A DNA stretch of 64,000 bases from Larimichthys crocea. Its lineage: Eukaryota > Chordata > Actinopteri > Sciaenidae. How positions within the stretch are numbered: position 1 is the stretch's first letter; every line of letters starts with the position of its first letter. The notes beneath the pieces are model-generated. The model worked only from the letters and a program-made list of their open reading frames with translations. It was not told the DNA's origin and did no database searches. This document shows, one piece after another, positions 12,879 through 48,560 of the stretch. A program made the position numbers and the translations under genes. The DNA lies in contig NC_040033.1 in NCBI RefSeq assembly GCF_000972845.2, positions 3,686,241 through 3,750,240 of the forward strand, in the 5' to 3' direction.

Positions 12879-15800
12879 ATACACATATCTTCAGGTATTG
12901 GATGAAAATTATATTTCTGCTCCTGAAAATAAATGTCTACACTCATTAATGTCCAGCGCCTTCTTGTGTATTTCTTTGATTGCTGACCCTGAACCATCAC
13001 AGTAGTCCATGGTTTCTTTCCTTTCATTTCTATTTCAAAGCTCATGGCTGTGAGGCTACATTGAGACAGCATGCCACTGGAGAATGTTTAAAATGTTTCG
13101 GTATTTCTAAATGTGTCTCTACCGGGATCCTCAAAAAGACACACATTTATTTCCTTCCTCAGATCCATCTATACATCCTTTTCTCAGTGTGTCACTCTTT
13201 CATTTTAAAGCACATTAGTTACTACAGACACACAGTGTGGATAGGTGGGTACTAAACCTGGATTCCTGCAGACCTCACTCTACATTTGGCAAACCAGAAG
13301 CGCAGTATAGCAACCACATCAGCCGCCTCTGCTGGCTTCAGCATCACAGAACATTCCTTGTGCACAGATGTTTTTTGGGATTGCTCAGCGCCTTTGACTG
13401 GTTTAAGAAACAAAGATGACTGCAGAGAGCAACTCCAGAGCTGCCATCATTCAAACATGTTGTTTCACAACTTTATAGCATTGCTTTCCATTTATTACAC
13501 TATGGTATTAAAACATTCATTTGCAGTCACTTTCCATTACATGCTTTTTGTCATGAAGTGTGTTCATTATCATTGCACACATTGACTCATTTACAAGGCC
13601 AGCAGTTTATTAACAATCATGCAACGCTAATATAACAGACATAAGGACTGTGATGAACCACTGAAAGGCCTTCTGTCTGGAAGACGAGTATACAGTATTT
13701 ACATCAGTAATATGCTTTGGATAGTCACATTACATCAAGCGGGTTTAGGCACTATCTGAAAAGTCTGTGGGGAAACACTGGAAATTATAAAAAGAAGTCC
13801 AAATGTTGCTCAGTTGAAGTAGGACAGAAACAACAACATCAGATCTGTGTGGAGTGATGAGGAGAGTGTGATCTTCCTCACATTAATACATGAAATAAAC
13901 AAGAATGTCATATTTCCATAATGCTTTATGCACGATTTTCCATCATCTGAGTCTTAATAAGAGTTTTTTTCATAGCATCATTATTTTCTTCTGCGACAGT
14001 TTGATGGCATTTGAACTGCTTCTCCTCATTTTGCCCAACTCACAACATTACTAGATGGAAATGTGCAATAATTCATTTTTTATTTGTATTTATTCTTTGG
14101 ATTTTATGAAAAGCTTCTGCTAAATCTGCTAAATTTATTGTAATAAGTGGGTTTAAAACATGCAAAAACATATAGCTGCATTTGTGACCCCAGGACTCAA
14201 AATCCAGAATATTATGTGTTATTCATTCATGTGTTGTTGTTTTTTTGTCTTACAAATGCCTATAGAATCTATCTATGTGTATGGAATAATAAAATGTTTG
14301 CAGAAGGCTAAAACAACAATTTAAACCCAACATTTCTACAGACTTGCCCGACTTGCTAACAGAACAGAAAAGAAGAGCAATGAAAGGGCAATATTTTACA
14401 GTTATGAGGAGGCAGTATGGGCTCATCAAAAGAGCTTGTCTCTTCTGGATAACAGGTACAACTTAGATTTTTTTTTCCCCATAAGGTCTGTGTAGGGAAC
14501 ACTATGCAACTGAATCACAGGATAACATATGCTGTGTTTAGGTCACAAAGAAAGCTACCATAGACTTTATAATAAATAATGGATCTGAAAAGTGAAGCCA
14601 TTGTGGAAGGCCTTCAACCTGCATTCTTTCTTATGACCTGCAGGTAGTGATTCCATTGGTTTCAAAAAACGGTCCGATAATATTGAGTCTTATGTAAAAA
14701 TGATTCTGTCTCTCACATTCATTCTGTCTATCATTCCTTGTTGATGGTCTTAGTTGCAAGTCTTCTCCCATACGGCATGATAAATTATGATCTCACTGAC
14801 AGTAAAACAAACAATACAACAGGTGTTAACTTGTGATTGACAAGACATTCTCAGTCTGTCCATCGCAACACACAGCCAACAAGCACATCCCGACTCGCAG
14901 TACATCACTACTTCTGGTTCCAAAGAAAGCAAGCTCCAGACAGCCTTGAATGCGAGGCTTTAAAACGGTTGTCCACAAACCAGTGGGTGACGTCAAGGTG
15001 GGTTTACACTTGGCCAAAACATTGACATGGTCCTTCAAACTGGAGCAGCAACCTGTGCTGACAGTTACAGGTTAATGGTGAATGTTAAAATGCAGCTCAA
15101 GTAGTCAGAATGTTGACCGGGTAATGTCAGTTAAATCTAGCCACAATAAGCTCATCGACATACCAGACTAAGAAATGCTGTGTCTGAACCGAGCAATAAC
15201 TATGCTTTATTGCTTTGTGAGATAAAGACTGTGCTATTTGGTCTTTCAGATTCTACATACATAGTCTTTCTTTGAGGAATTTAATGGCATGCATGACTCG
15301 CACTCAAAGCAAAAAATAACTACAGTGACTATTTTAGCTGTCATGTAAAACCTCGTGATGACAGATAATTGGTGACTACTCCTGAACACTATACTTTTCT
15401 GACTTTCACTGACGGAATGGCCGTTACATGATGAAACTATACGTCCCAAACCAAATATTTCTGTCCTTGTCCCACTGACTATCTCGAACGCCACCCCGCA
15501 CACCTTCTCCGTCATTTCCAGTCCATTCTGTAGTCGTACATACGGTAATTAGGATGGAAGGATGATCTGAGTTATTTCAGGCTGCAGACTTACAGTCAAT
15601 AACAGCAAAACTCTGAAATGCCAAGACACAGGGAGAGAAAGACTGGTGCCTTTGCACTAAAGCAGAGGACCTCGCTGACCCATAATCACAGAGGTGGATG
15701 AATGCAGTTATACTGTATATTTAGCTTGTCTTCTCATTGTCCTCCTGCCCGGTCACTTGTGGCCAAACCGAACTCATGCCGTGGTAATATCGAGTTGGGA

Positions 15801-16085
15801 AAAGGGCTAAAAAACAGCCATGAAACAAACATGCATGCAAAGATATGTACAGCTGCAGATTAACAACCAGCCAACTAACAAAAATCCACCAATAATAGCA
15901 GAGAACACACACTCTAAAAAAAAGAACAAATGAACGCTTTTATAACGCTGCCTCTGTATGATTAACATCACTTTGATATTGATTATTATAATACACACAC
16001 CACAAAATATATCACGTACAAGAAATAGTTGTCACTCCCTCTACCTAACAGCTCGTGCAGTAAAGAAGTGATGACAGGGCCTTAC

Positions 16086-16190
16086 CTTTCTCTTTCAGCT
16101 GCAAGTAGGCACTGATGAATGCCACAGGGAGAAAGTGAAGAGAGTGAAGTCCTCACTTGGTAGTGACAGTCCTCCCTCTGGTTGGCAGAG
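16086..16190 (-). other. col21a1: Probable non-coding first exon of col21a1
   Basis: On the minus strand this ends in GAGAAAG followed by GTAAGG, a good donor. The first coding exon has an acceptor with 41 bases of leader (7617-7657) before the ATG, so at least one upstream leader exon is required. The right-hand limit is an estimate: about 25-30 bases below the TATA box at 16215-16222. The resulting intron is about 8.4 kb. cDNA would settle whether other leader exons exist. Confidence 0.5.
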
Positions 16191-16214
16191 GGAGTGGTGG
16201 GAGTGTCAGGGCAG

Positions 16215-16222
16215 CTTTTATA
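16215..16222 (-). promoter_or_regulatory. TATA box of the col21a1 promoter
   Basis: TATAAAAG on the minus strand, about 25-30 bases upstream of the inferred start of the leader exon whose donor is at 16085/16086. A clear TATA element suits a tissue-regulated matrix gene. The assignment is positional inference; there is no transcript evidence here. Confidence 0.45.
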
Positions 16223-18140
16223 AATTGTGGCTATAGCTTCACCACAGAATGTGACACTACAGGGACCAGTGTAAGTCTAATGTGGATTTATATTTACACA
16301 CACACATACATACATCGGATGTGTGGACTGACCGCAGTGTGTAAATGCATTGAATCATGTTTGATATTACACAGACTGAAAGACGTACAGTTTTAGACTA
16401 AAGTTTCGGGATTTTCAGTCACTTCATGGTTTATAAATGAACACCAGGCTCGTGGCGTTAAAAACATCTGTAGCCATACGATAGAGTGGAGCCGGGCTGT
16501 GGTTTAACAGGCAGTGTGTTTTTACTGCAGCTGTGCATGAGTTTAATTAAATTACAGGTTAAAGAAGCCCTGTGGGAGGAAATCAAACAGCACATGTGGG
16601 ACCTCTGTCAAACCCTGTGTAAGTAATGATTCAGCCATTATCCACTCCAAAGTGATTGAAACTGACTGAATAAATGTACACATTTACACTGCATTCACTT
16701 CATTTGTATCTAAATGACAAATCATCTGTTCTAGTTCCTACTGTGTGTTAAATGACATGAGATTCTTATTTGACTTTAGTCTATTTCTCTAGGTGGCAAT
16801 AACAGGACCTCTGCAAGGTGGAATGCAGCTATCATTAATGCATCTGGGAATTTCCTGCTATGACGTGAAGATGTTTTCTGTGCCACCAGTCCATTGAAGC
16901 AACGGTTTATTAATTACCTCTATATTCACTTAATAACTTTGTGTCTCCAAAGCAAGAGGCAACCATGAAAGTGAGTCCATTGGAATAATTTGGTCAAGAT
17001 CCAGATAACCTTTAAGGAGAATTCTGGAGATATTCTATACTTTGTCAACCAATCCTATGAAAAGATTAAAACCAACATGTTCTAACTAATATTGTGGTCT
17101 TGATTATGTCTGAGGACCGAAACGTTGTACCTGTCCATAAAACCTTCTGAAGTTTTTGTGCCCAAAAAGTATTAAAACACATCAATGAACCACACTGTTA
17201 CATTGAGTGACATCCACCCTGCTGCTGTTACTCACTAAAGCACCGAATGTGTATTTATCTGCCACAGAAGATAGTCCTAGACAAGTCTGAGTTTATTAAA
17301 ATTTACAAAAAAGATTTACATCTTTATTGAGAACCAGTGAACAGACTGGCACATTTGGTCTATATTTTCATGAAAATGAAAATATAGAGCTGCACCATGC
17401 AGTCTTTTTCTTTCAGTGAGGCTGCAGGTTGGAGATATACGACCCTAATAAAAGCAACTAAAAGAAGCTGAACTGCACTGTAAAACTACTGCATTGAAAA
17501 GTATTATCACAGAATGTACTTAAAAGTAAAAGTACTCCAATAGAAATGTGTGCGTGTTGTTACAAAATCACATTATCAGATTATAACTGTACTGTTCATT
17601 AATGCATTTTACTGTTTAATGACGATACATCATATCATACATGCTCCTCTGAACTGTAGACTAAAGTAGACTAAAATAAAAATATTTATGTAAAGTACCT
17701 CAAATTTGTACAGTACTCGAGTATTGTCATTATATCATTACATTTAATTGCTTTTAATTTTGCTGTTAATTACTAAAGAACTATGATCAAGTTGCTCATC
17801 CGTGACTTGAACATGTAACATCTCCAAATGGTTAAAGGCTTCTTGAGTGTAAATGTGTGTGAGATATGAATGTATGAATGAGAAGCAGTGTGGTTCTGGG
17901 AAAGGACAAGGGCAGTCTCCGGGAAAAGAAGCTTCTTTGGATGGATGGATGAACGCGGCAGCTTTTGGCAGCTGCGTTCATCCAAAGACCTCTGAACTCT
18001 GAACTGCCGTTGCCCCCTGTTGGAGCAGCGAAGTTGTTCTCAGAGACCTTTATGACCAGGGTTGTTGTTCCCTCAGTGTTAGTTTAAGGCTTTGCTGTTG
18101 CCAGGGCCTTTCCAAACTGAGTAAATAAATAAATATAAAA

Positions 18141-18165
18141 AGAAGAAGAAGAAGAAGAAGAAGAA
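18141..18165. repeat. (AGA)n microsatellite
   Basis: Eight uninterrupted AGA units within an A-rich flank. Confidence 0.85.
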
Positions 18166-19409
18166 AAAACAAAAAAAACACAGCACTCCAAATATGTGCC
18201 TTCACTTCCTCTCCAAGCAGACCACACGAGGCTGGATGACACAGAGGACCATGTTAAACTCTGTTTATTGCAGAGGAAGGCTAAGGGAAGTATCAATTCA
18301 GAACAGCTTGGGATGCAAGGACAGAGTTGTTTTTGCATTTTTCATGCATAAATTCATCTGAAATAGATTGACTGATCCACTGAATGTACCTACTGTATGT
18401 ATCTGTGTAAAGAGAACAGGACCTCTGCACTGCAGATATACAATACAATACTGCCTACGTATTAAATACAGCACAATTCAAAGAATATTCACCATTTTCA
18501 TACTCTCTATTGAGGAATGTCACTAAAGGCCAAGGGCTGTCTTAAAAGACTTGTTCTGACAGAAGGTGGTAGAATTACCTATAATATAAAGCATGGTTCA
18601 GCAGTGCACCGTTCACAGTGTGAGTAGTTTCTGTAAATTCAGTGAAAATTGATGCAGAACCCACAGAACATTTCAACAATTCAAGAAAGGATGATTAAAC
18701 ATTAGACAACAAGAAGAGATTAAACATTTTACTCATTTTGACACACATTTCACACTTGAAATACTGCCTATTTTAGATATTATTATTATTTTAAATATTA
18801 TTAGGGAGTTACAGTGTTAAATAAAATCATTAAAATAATAATAAAACCATATAATGAAATAACCTTTATGATCTTCCGGCTTATGTATCTGATTTTATAT
18901 GTACAGCAATATATAATTTATTTCTCTCAGCTCGTCTTTTCTTTCTGTCTTTCATCTGACCTTGTGTTTGTTGGTGAGCTGTAGGACATGTGGTCAAAAG
19001 AAAGGAGGCAGATGTTCAACTTTTCAGATCCAGACTGAGCAAACGCTCCAGCAGCCAGATTCACAGAACAACACAGAGGAGGTATAGACAGCCACATTTA
19101 CACACTCTGCTTTTCTTTATGTGTAATGGCCACATTTTTCCTTTAGAGGGCAGTATTGACTAAGTGAAAGTCAGTGAAACACCTGTTTTATCTTTCCATT
19201 ATTTAGTTTAAAATTACATGAACATATGGAAAAAAGAGGAAAAATTAGATGTGATTCTAAAAAAACTGAAAATATCTAATGTGCCTATCTGAGAGTTTCA
19301 CCATGAAAGCAAGCATGGGTGTCTCAAACATTTACAAAATCAATTTCATCCCTCTTCAACTTCAAACCCAGGTGGTAAGGTTAGGTTTAGAAATCTGTTA
19401 CAGTGCATA

Positions 19410-19512
19410 CAGAAGATAACAGTCGGATTTGAACCCTGGGCTTCCGCAGCAGGGACTGAGCCTTCACACATGGGGCGGCTGCTCTCTTCCCACACCCTCA
19501 CCTTCCTAGCGT
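19410..19512 (-). repeat. tRNA-related SINE-like fragment
   Basis: On the minus strand it reads GGCTCAGTCCCTGCTG and then CCAGGGTTCAAATCCGAC, like the promoter-derived part of common fish tRNA-related repeats; GGTTCAAATCC matches a tRNA B box. It is incomplete and has no tRNA cloverleaf, so it is not called a tRNA gene. Confidence 0.45.
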
Positions 19513-19519
19513 AAAGAAG

Positions 19520-19795
19520 AAACAACACTTTAAGGACCCTTTTTAGAGTCAGTATTTAGTTTGTCTGTTCTGGGCTACCGTAGAAACACGGTGTTTTAAC
19601 ATGGCGGCCTCTATGAAAGAGGACCCGCTTCCACTGTAGATATAAAAGGAGAATTTTTAAGTAACAAAAATTAAAAATATTCTTATTTTAAGGTGATTAT
19701 ACATGCATGAAAACATAGTTCTGAATATTATATTCCATGTTTGCCTTATTCTGAAAATAAAGTCCCCAAATCTTACACACTGGTCCTTTAAAAGT
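19520..19795 (-). mobile_element. MITE, inverted copy of the 10.9-kb element
   Basis: Bounded by CTTTAAGGACCC on the left and GGTCCTTTAAAAG on the right, which are inverted repeats of each other. On the minus strand it contains the same core as the 10856 copy (TTTCTACGGTAGCCCAGAAC). Non-coding. Confidence 0.6.
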
Positions 19796-20262
19796 GTCTA
19801 TTTATTGATATGAAAACATACACATACAGTATATAAGAGTTATTGACTCCAAGCCTGACTAATGATAACTGGACTATTTCAGTGATGAAACATAAGTTAT
19901 CTGTTTAAATAGCAGGCTAGTAGTGTAGCTAGTATGCTTTCTGTGAACACGCTGTTTAACCCTTGGAAGGCCTTAGCGTCGTTACTGCTTAATAGATCAT
20001 AAGGCAAAATGTGGCTTCTTCCTAAAAACTGCTATAAAAATAATATATAATAATATTTTTTTCCACTTTAAACACGTCAGTCTTTTAGAACTACTTCAGC
20101 CTGAAATATACATATCAAATATTAATTATATTTTTTTGGTTTTTAACCCTTTAAATGCCAGTATGTTTACATAACTCTGCTGTTTTTTTATGAAAAAAAC
20201 AAAAAAACTAAAATAATTTCCAGAAAATACATTTCAATGACTAATGGCTAACTATTATTATG

Positions 20263-20268
<6 letters not shown>

Positions 20269-20302
<34 letters not shown>

Positions 20303-20320
20303 ACACACGCACACACAGAC
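20269..20320. repeat. (CA)n microsatellite
   Basis: An alternating AC tract with a few interruptions. It makes spurious Val-Cys open frames. Confidence 0.9.
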
Positions 20321-20959
20321 GCTTTTTTTTTTACACACACACCATTATCCAACATCAAAAGCGCACACACTTCTTTCGCAGAAAACAGTAAAACGTGTGA
20401 AACTTTGCTGCACGCGCTGAATGGGTAAAATGGCGCCACATGGTGGACAAATATAAAAACTACAAATTTAAAGCCAGTGGTCCAAAATGAAATCTTGACA
20501 TAAAGGAATGCATTAATTTATGTTAGGATAAACGTGGGATCAAAAAAAGTGTTTTTAATGGTTTTTAATGGGGCACTTTTTGCCACTAGGATCTATTAAG
20601 GATGCATTTCTGTTGCTGAGCCATTTTAGGCTTAATAAAGTACTGAGATGACAATTCTAAAAAACATTAAAAATGATTATCTTTGACCAAATTTTAGCAA
20701 TTTTCATTCAACACAGCCACATTTAATAAAAAATAAACAAAGCAAATGGCAGGAATGGTCCCTAGGATGGGCCAGGTGTTAAGGACGGTGTACCACAATG
20801 CTGGAGGGGTAATAGGCTTACTCCAGTCGTTAAAAGAACCGCGTAATGGTCAGAGCGAAGATATAAATAGTAGCCTACATTTGTATTATTCATATATGTT
20901 CATTTATGTAGGCTGCGGCAAGTCGTCTAACAGCCGCGCGGTGGCAGCAATGTGCTAAC

Positions 20960-21197
20960 CGCGCATAGCTACTCTGCCGGAAATGAGGAGTAGAAGAAGA
21001 AAGCAGCGTAGGCTCCAGAGCAGAGCTGGATGTATGGCTGCAGGACGCCGCCGCGTCACTTCAGCAGCTAACAGTGAAAACACTGTTAAACTACGGACAG
21101 GTCGCCTCTCTTTGCAGCGTTACCAAACGGTGTGAGTTATCAATAATGTATATTGGTCCGTTATTTATACTTTGAAGGCTCACCCGCGGCGCCGATA
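20960..21197 (+). promoter_or_regulatory. zcchc2 GC-rich promoter and 5' leader
   Basis: GC-rich, CpG-containing sequence just upstream of the zcchc2 start, continuing into exon 1. It has a CCGGAA ETS-type core near 20979 and no TATA box. Two short upstream frames precede the main ATG: 21030-21071 (13 codons plus stop) and 21146-21175 (9 codons plus stop). They matter only if transcription starts upstream of them. Confidence 0.45.
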
Positions 21198-43713
<22,516 letters not shown>

Positions 43714-45603
43714 AGAGGAAGAAAAGGATGAAGAGGAGTTCGGCTGGTCTCATTCCCGGTCCTCTGTTCTTCCCCAGGCACTGTGTGTGTGTGTGTGTGT
43801 CTGTGTGTGTGCGCGTGTGTGTGAGAGTGAGCAGCGCACTGAAGCTTCTGAGTACTTCAGGAAAAAAAAGAAATCTCAAAAAGAAAGAGTGACCTGCCAA
43901 GGGCTCTGTGGACAAAGCCTAAGTACTTGTGCCTGAGAAAATCTTGTTCCCATGGGGATGATTCGCCGTCTCGTGCACACCAACAGTCCACGTGACTCCC
44001 CGGGTCTCTTCCCTTTCAGTTTGTTTTTGATATTTTTGCACTGAGGGTTGGAAGTGATTAACTTATTACTTAATTATTAGGAGGTTGAGAGATTTTTTTG
44101 TTTTGTTTTTTCATTCAAGTGGAGACTAGTCCGAGCTCTGTACACTTATTTCTAAAATAGCGTATTTATGCTTCTCCCTCATTACTGTTCATCTAGGATT
44201 TTATGCTCTGGCAGAAATGTACAGCAGTTTTTTCAAAGATGAGAAGAAGAATCAAAAAAAAAAAAAAGAGTCGTAAGCAAAGTGTATTTTAGGTTTGTTT
44301 TATGTTGCTGTAAGGTTTTTGAATGTACACCTTGTTTAAGGAATCTACAACGTGTATCGATCTCATGCGTTTTTTGCCACTCTATGTATGTTTAGTTGGA
44401 AAGTAATTGCTGCTTTGTAATATTTTGTTTCACATTGTTTTTTTGTTTTTTTTGTGAAATGCACTATAGCGAGGCAAGAACACAAGTGCACTAAAACTCA
44501 GCACTATGACAGGATTTCTTCGTTTTTAATAGCCCAGTCAGCAAAACAGTCAGCAAGTCCTGCGTGTTGACTCTTTTAGAAGTGAGACGGTTAACGTTTT
44601 AGACAGAGTGAGCTCTCACTGTTCTAACTTAAACTACACACACTGTAGAAATACACAAAGCATAGAATCATTCGGATCACCTCTCTCAGTCATCACATTT
44701 GGTCAACAGCAAGATAACTACTCCAACTACCAGCCGGATTGCAGATTGACTACAATTCCCACGTGCACACAGAAAATACCAAGCTGCATTCATGTTCTCC
44801 TGAAGATGAACACATTCTATTTTGGAACCAGTTTTCGGAGACGGGATTTCAGGTTTTTAACCACTACTGATGATTCTAAAGACCTCAGTCTGCTTCAAAT
44901 GTTTGTTTTTATCTCCTCGCTCGCCCCGATCTCTCCCAGAGAATGACTTTTTTTTGGCTAGCTTTGTGGGAAGATGGCGTTCCCATTATTTCATCAAGTC
45001 AGCTGGACTTTTGTTGAGTTTACAGGATGTTAAATGTTAGAGAATATTGCATATAAAGTCAGTGAAATGACTCCATAATTAATATGTATCCAAAGTTAGC
45101 TATCATTGGCCACTGTATTGCTTGTATACCAGACCAATTGTGGTCTAGATGTAGATAATTCAACAAGTTGTCTGTTGGAAGCATACTGAGGCTTTAGAAA
45201 ACAACAGTTTGGTGTTGTTCAGTGCTCGTTGGGGATGCAGACCGTTAAGCTTACATTTTTAAATGTACAATTTCAGCTGTTGCTTTCATCAGCGTACAAA
45301 GGTACCACACTACAGAGGGCCAGCTTGGTTATTACTTGGATAAATTGACAGAAACGGTCAGAACAGACAGCAAACATTACATTGTATAGACCAAGTCATC
45401 AAGGCACGTCTCTCTTGCACTCTTGGTATATTAATGCAATGTGTAGTTTTATCTGACAGCTCTGTGTGTATTGTCAGATCACCCCTTAGAGAGTGAAGTG
45501 TCATCTCGTTCCATTTGAAGCCTAGAAGAGAGCAGAATGTGTGTTGAAGTTGAAACACTGAGGAGGGAAATCACTGACTTTTTCTACACTTGTTAATTGA
45601 GTG

Positions 45604-45609
45604 AATAAA
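45604..45609 (+). terminator. Candidate poly(A) signal, proximal
   Basis: AATAAA within AATAAATAAATA, followed 18 bases later by a 20-base T run (45627-45646) that could act as a downstream U-rich element. Confidence 0.35.
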
Positions 45610-46179
45610 TAAATATCTATGTTGAGTTTTTTTTTTTTTTTTTTTTGGTTTTTCTGCACAAAATTGTTGATAACTGACCCAAGATGTCTGACAAACATGA
45701 AAATGACATTTGAAGGAAGCTCGTTAACGTTATTTGGGGGGTTTTAGGTAATAAACAAAAGCCATGTGAGAGACTATGGAGGCCAAAAGTGCATGGAATT
45801 AAATAAAAAAGAATAATAGTAAATGACACAAACACATTATATTCTGGTTTTATAGTTTTAGCGCCTGTCAGCCTATCACATGCCTCGTCTCTCATAAGTT
45901 AGCAAGAAGTTCAAGTTCAGCAACTTCTCCCAGATTTAGCCAGTTAGCACCTTTTAGCTTGAGCAGTGTCAACACTAAAGGCCACAAACTCACTGTCACT
46001 GTGTCTAATTAACAGAAATGAACGTGTTTCTTTTTTTTTCGAGCATAACAAGGCTGCACGTGCTACCTACTCAGCTGGTGAGCTAGAAAGGGTCGTTAAC
46101 TTGGTTTAGTGTCAAAGTGAAGTGCCAACGACGGCAGCTAACGTTAGCTGGTTAAGTCAGTTATGTCAGCACTATAAAG

Positions 46180-46181
<2 letters not shown>

Positions 46182-46246
<65 letters not shown>
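46182..46246. repeat. (AT)n microsatellite
   Basis: Two long TA runs separated by TATTCTATA. Likely polymorphic and hairpin-prone; it falls inside the putative distal 3' UTR of zcchc2. Confidence 0.9.
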
Positions 46247-46249
<3 letters not shown>

Positions 46250-47423
46250 ATGTTAGAACGCTCTAAAGACTAAAATAAGACTTTCGCTGTGGTCACTTTA
46301 GCCACGCAAAGCTAGCTCATACTGCAAACTCCATTTTAAGAGCCAGTTAGATAGTTAGCATGAGCAGCTTTAGGCTAAGCTAAACAGGTTTAGTCACTGT
46401 GTTTGTATACAGCAGCAGCTAGTTGACATTGTTGCCCTTGCTAACAGGTGCTAACTGGCTAACGGAGGATTGTGATTGGCTGACATGAACAAACCTTTGA
46501 ATAAGGTTATACTGGAATGAGGTGGTTCATTTAACGTATTTGCGTTTATTTATTTCACCAAATATTTATTTATTAAATATTGAACACTTTTGGGTTCCAT
46601 ATCAGAAAGAAAAAGTATAGAGAGTTAACAGTTCTCATATTACGAAACATTACAAAGGTGATAGTGAAGTTTTTTCTGTCTCTCTGACGAGAAAATCTCT
46701 TTCATTTTTCTGTTCTAAGCCATCAGATTTCCCGGCAGCCCGGAAATCTCTTCTCACTTCATTTCTTAGAATTAAGGTGATGCTGTCCTCAGCATCGTTG
46801 TGTGTTGTTCCTGGTCAGGGGGAAGTGTGTGTGTGTGTGTGTCTCAGGCTGCTGTTTGCTTGTTTTCAGGGCTTCATGCTTGTTTTTGAGGTTTTGTCTG
46901 CCATTCCTACTCAACCTACTGTCATTGGGTCACTTCAGTTCAAATCTATACATACACACTTTGTTTTCCTGAATTCTCGGTGACTGTCAGGAGATGATAT
47001 TTGATGTAAATCTCTAAAGGATGCACACCCTCGAACACACTGCTGTCAGATCAGACTACCACCCCCCCAAAAAAGTTCTTCCTTTCATTTGACACTTGAA
47101 GTTGATCAGAAGGTCCTGCAGAGTTCTGCATCCAGTGATCACGAGCAGTGAACAGACGTGGACCAGTCAGACTGTGTGGAGGAAGTAGCAAGTCCAGTGT
47201 ATATACTGAGGGTGCACCAAACAACCCAAGTGTAGTTTTGTTAACCTGGATGGTTTGAAATATGCTGTACTGTACATTTGCGAAGGGTCCCTCTGCTGCC
47301 ACCCTCAACTTGTAATGTTTACTGTACTCTTTGATATCTCTGTACTGGAAAGGTCAAATATATTTCTAGAGTGGAGTTTGGATTTTATGCAAATCGTTGA
47401 TGTTTTTTCCTGTAATTAAAAGC

Positions 47424-47429
47424 AATAAA
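47424..47429 (+). terminator. Candidate poly(A) signal, distal
   Basis: AATAAA preceded by ATTAAA (47414) and followed by a T/G-containing stretch (CTTGTCTCACTT). About 0.8 kb short of the ift74 3' end on the other strand, so the two genes would be convergent and non-overlapping. Confidence 0.4.
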
Positions 47430-47445
47430 TATAAAAATGAGAAGT

Positions 47446-48254
47446 GAACTTGTCTCACTTCAGATTTACTGTCGGGATGTTTCGCAGGGTTTGACGGCAG
47501 GAGCCAGTGGTCTCACCATGGCAACAGTGAAGATCAGATAATGATGACAGTGTAATGTATTATGTTGGAGTTTCCTGGTTGGGTAAATTGATTTGATAAT
47601 GTATATTTAGTCATATTTATGAGTAATTATGTTTTGTTTTCATGAGAAAAACAGTTCAAATAAATCTACAGCTTTCCCATAAAATGTGAGAAATTCGGAG
47701 ACAAGTTTACAAAGCTAAACTTCCATTCTTTAACCTAATACAGCACATTACATTCTTTGAGTCATGGAGAGCAACATAACCCATGACCAACCAAGAGGAC
47801 TTATTTAAAAGTCTGCACGGAGTTAGCACACGGCTGTGAAGTTATCTGACCTGAGTAAAAGCAGACACCGTGCGTACTGTCGTTTCAGTCGTACGTGTTG
47901 ATTTCTCACTGAGCACTAAATGAATGAAAGCCCTGGCAGCCTGACAGGCTGTGTGAGAAAGACAGCGTCATTTAGTGTTAACTGTGAATGAATCTGTTAA
48001 AACTTGTATAAGCATAAATATTGATGGATGTGTAACTCATCACTCCTGATTAGACTTCAATGATCCCACACTGTCACAGCAGCTCATATACACAAGATAG
48101 ATAATAAATGACTAATAAATAATAAAATATATAGAAGTCATGCTGGTGTTAGACCTGTGGTAGCTCTCCTTCTCACATGGCGGGAGAAAACAGGGTGAGC
48201 GTCACCTTTTTGTGATATTTGTAACTTAACACAACTTGAGCACTCTGAGACTAA
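47446..48254. other. Short spacer between convergent zcchc2 and ift74
   Basis: AT-rich, no open frame of note and no recognised repeat. A minus-strand ATTAAA (plus TTTAAT at 48275-48280) is a possible poly(A) signal for ift74, placing its end near 48255. Confidence 0.4.
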
Positions 48255-48560
48255 CATGGAATTTGAATACATATTTTAATAGAAAATAATGCAGATAAAT
48301 ACAAACCTTGACTAAGCAGACACATTTGGAGATTTTAAGGATAGTAAGCAGCTGTAGTGTAAGTGACTCATCACAAACTGAAACAAACCTAATATTAATA
48401 TTTAGAAAACACACCATCTTTTGTCTGGAGAACAAAACACAAGAAGAGTTTATAAGATTTATAACTAATGTGTAATCTGCTCGTATATGGTGCTTCAGTC
48501 TGAGCATCACTGGGAAATGATTCCACTCTACCTGCAGTGTGTGTTTTCCTGTGTGTGTGC

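Larger units (their letters stand above)
7658..16085 (-). other. Large first intron of col21a1, repeat-rich
   Basis: No exon was recognised. The intron holds a likely LINE-type fragment (about 9520-9780), a full-length small DNA transposon (10856-11112), a partial duplicate of that block (12280-12540), a tail-like fragment at 12640-12716, and a 42-bp perfect palindrome (12837-12878). A TGACGTCA octamer (CRE consensus) lies at 14988-14995, about 1.2 kb inside the intron. That is suggestive only, because such octamers occur by chance. Confidence 0.5.
16191..20950. other. Intergenic gap between divergent col21a1 and zcchc2
   Basis: No gene is supported. It contains an inverted repeat at 17360-17387 (12-base arms CTATATTTTCAT/ATGAAAATATAG around GAAA), an imperfect hairpin near 17944-17977, an (AGA)n tract, a SINE-like fragment and a MITE at 19.4-19.8 kb, and a (CA)n tract at 20269-20320. 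Open frames here are short and lack family resemblance. Confidence 0.5.
43714..47445 (+). other. zcchc2: zcchc2 3' UTR (estimated extent)
   Basis: T-rich sequence without coding potential after the zcchc2 stop. It contains a (TG)n tract at about 43784-43822, a 20-base T run (45627-45646), GTTAGC-type repeat words, and a long (AT)n tract. Two candidate poly(A) signals exist, at 45604 and 47424, so the transcript may end at about 45.62 or 47.45 kb. Confidence 0.5.

Noticed and set aside
17360..17387. Inverted repeat as an RNA gene or terminator
   Set aside because: AT-rich 12-base arms in intergenic DNA with no nearby transcript end; such repeats are expected by chance and from MITE debris.
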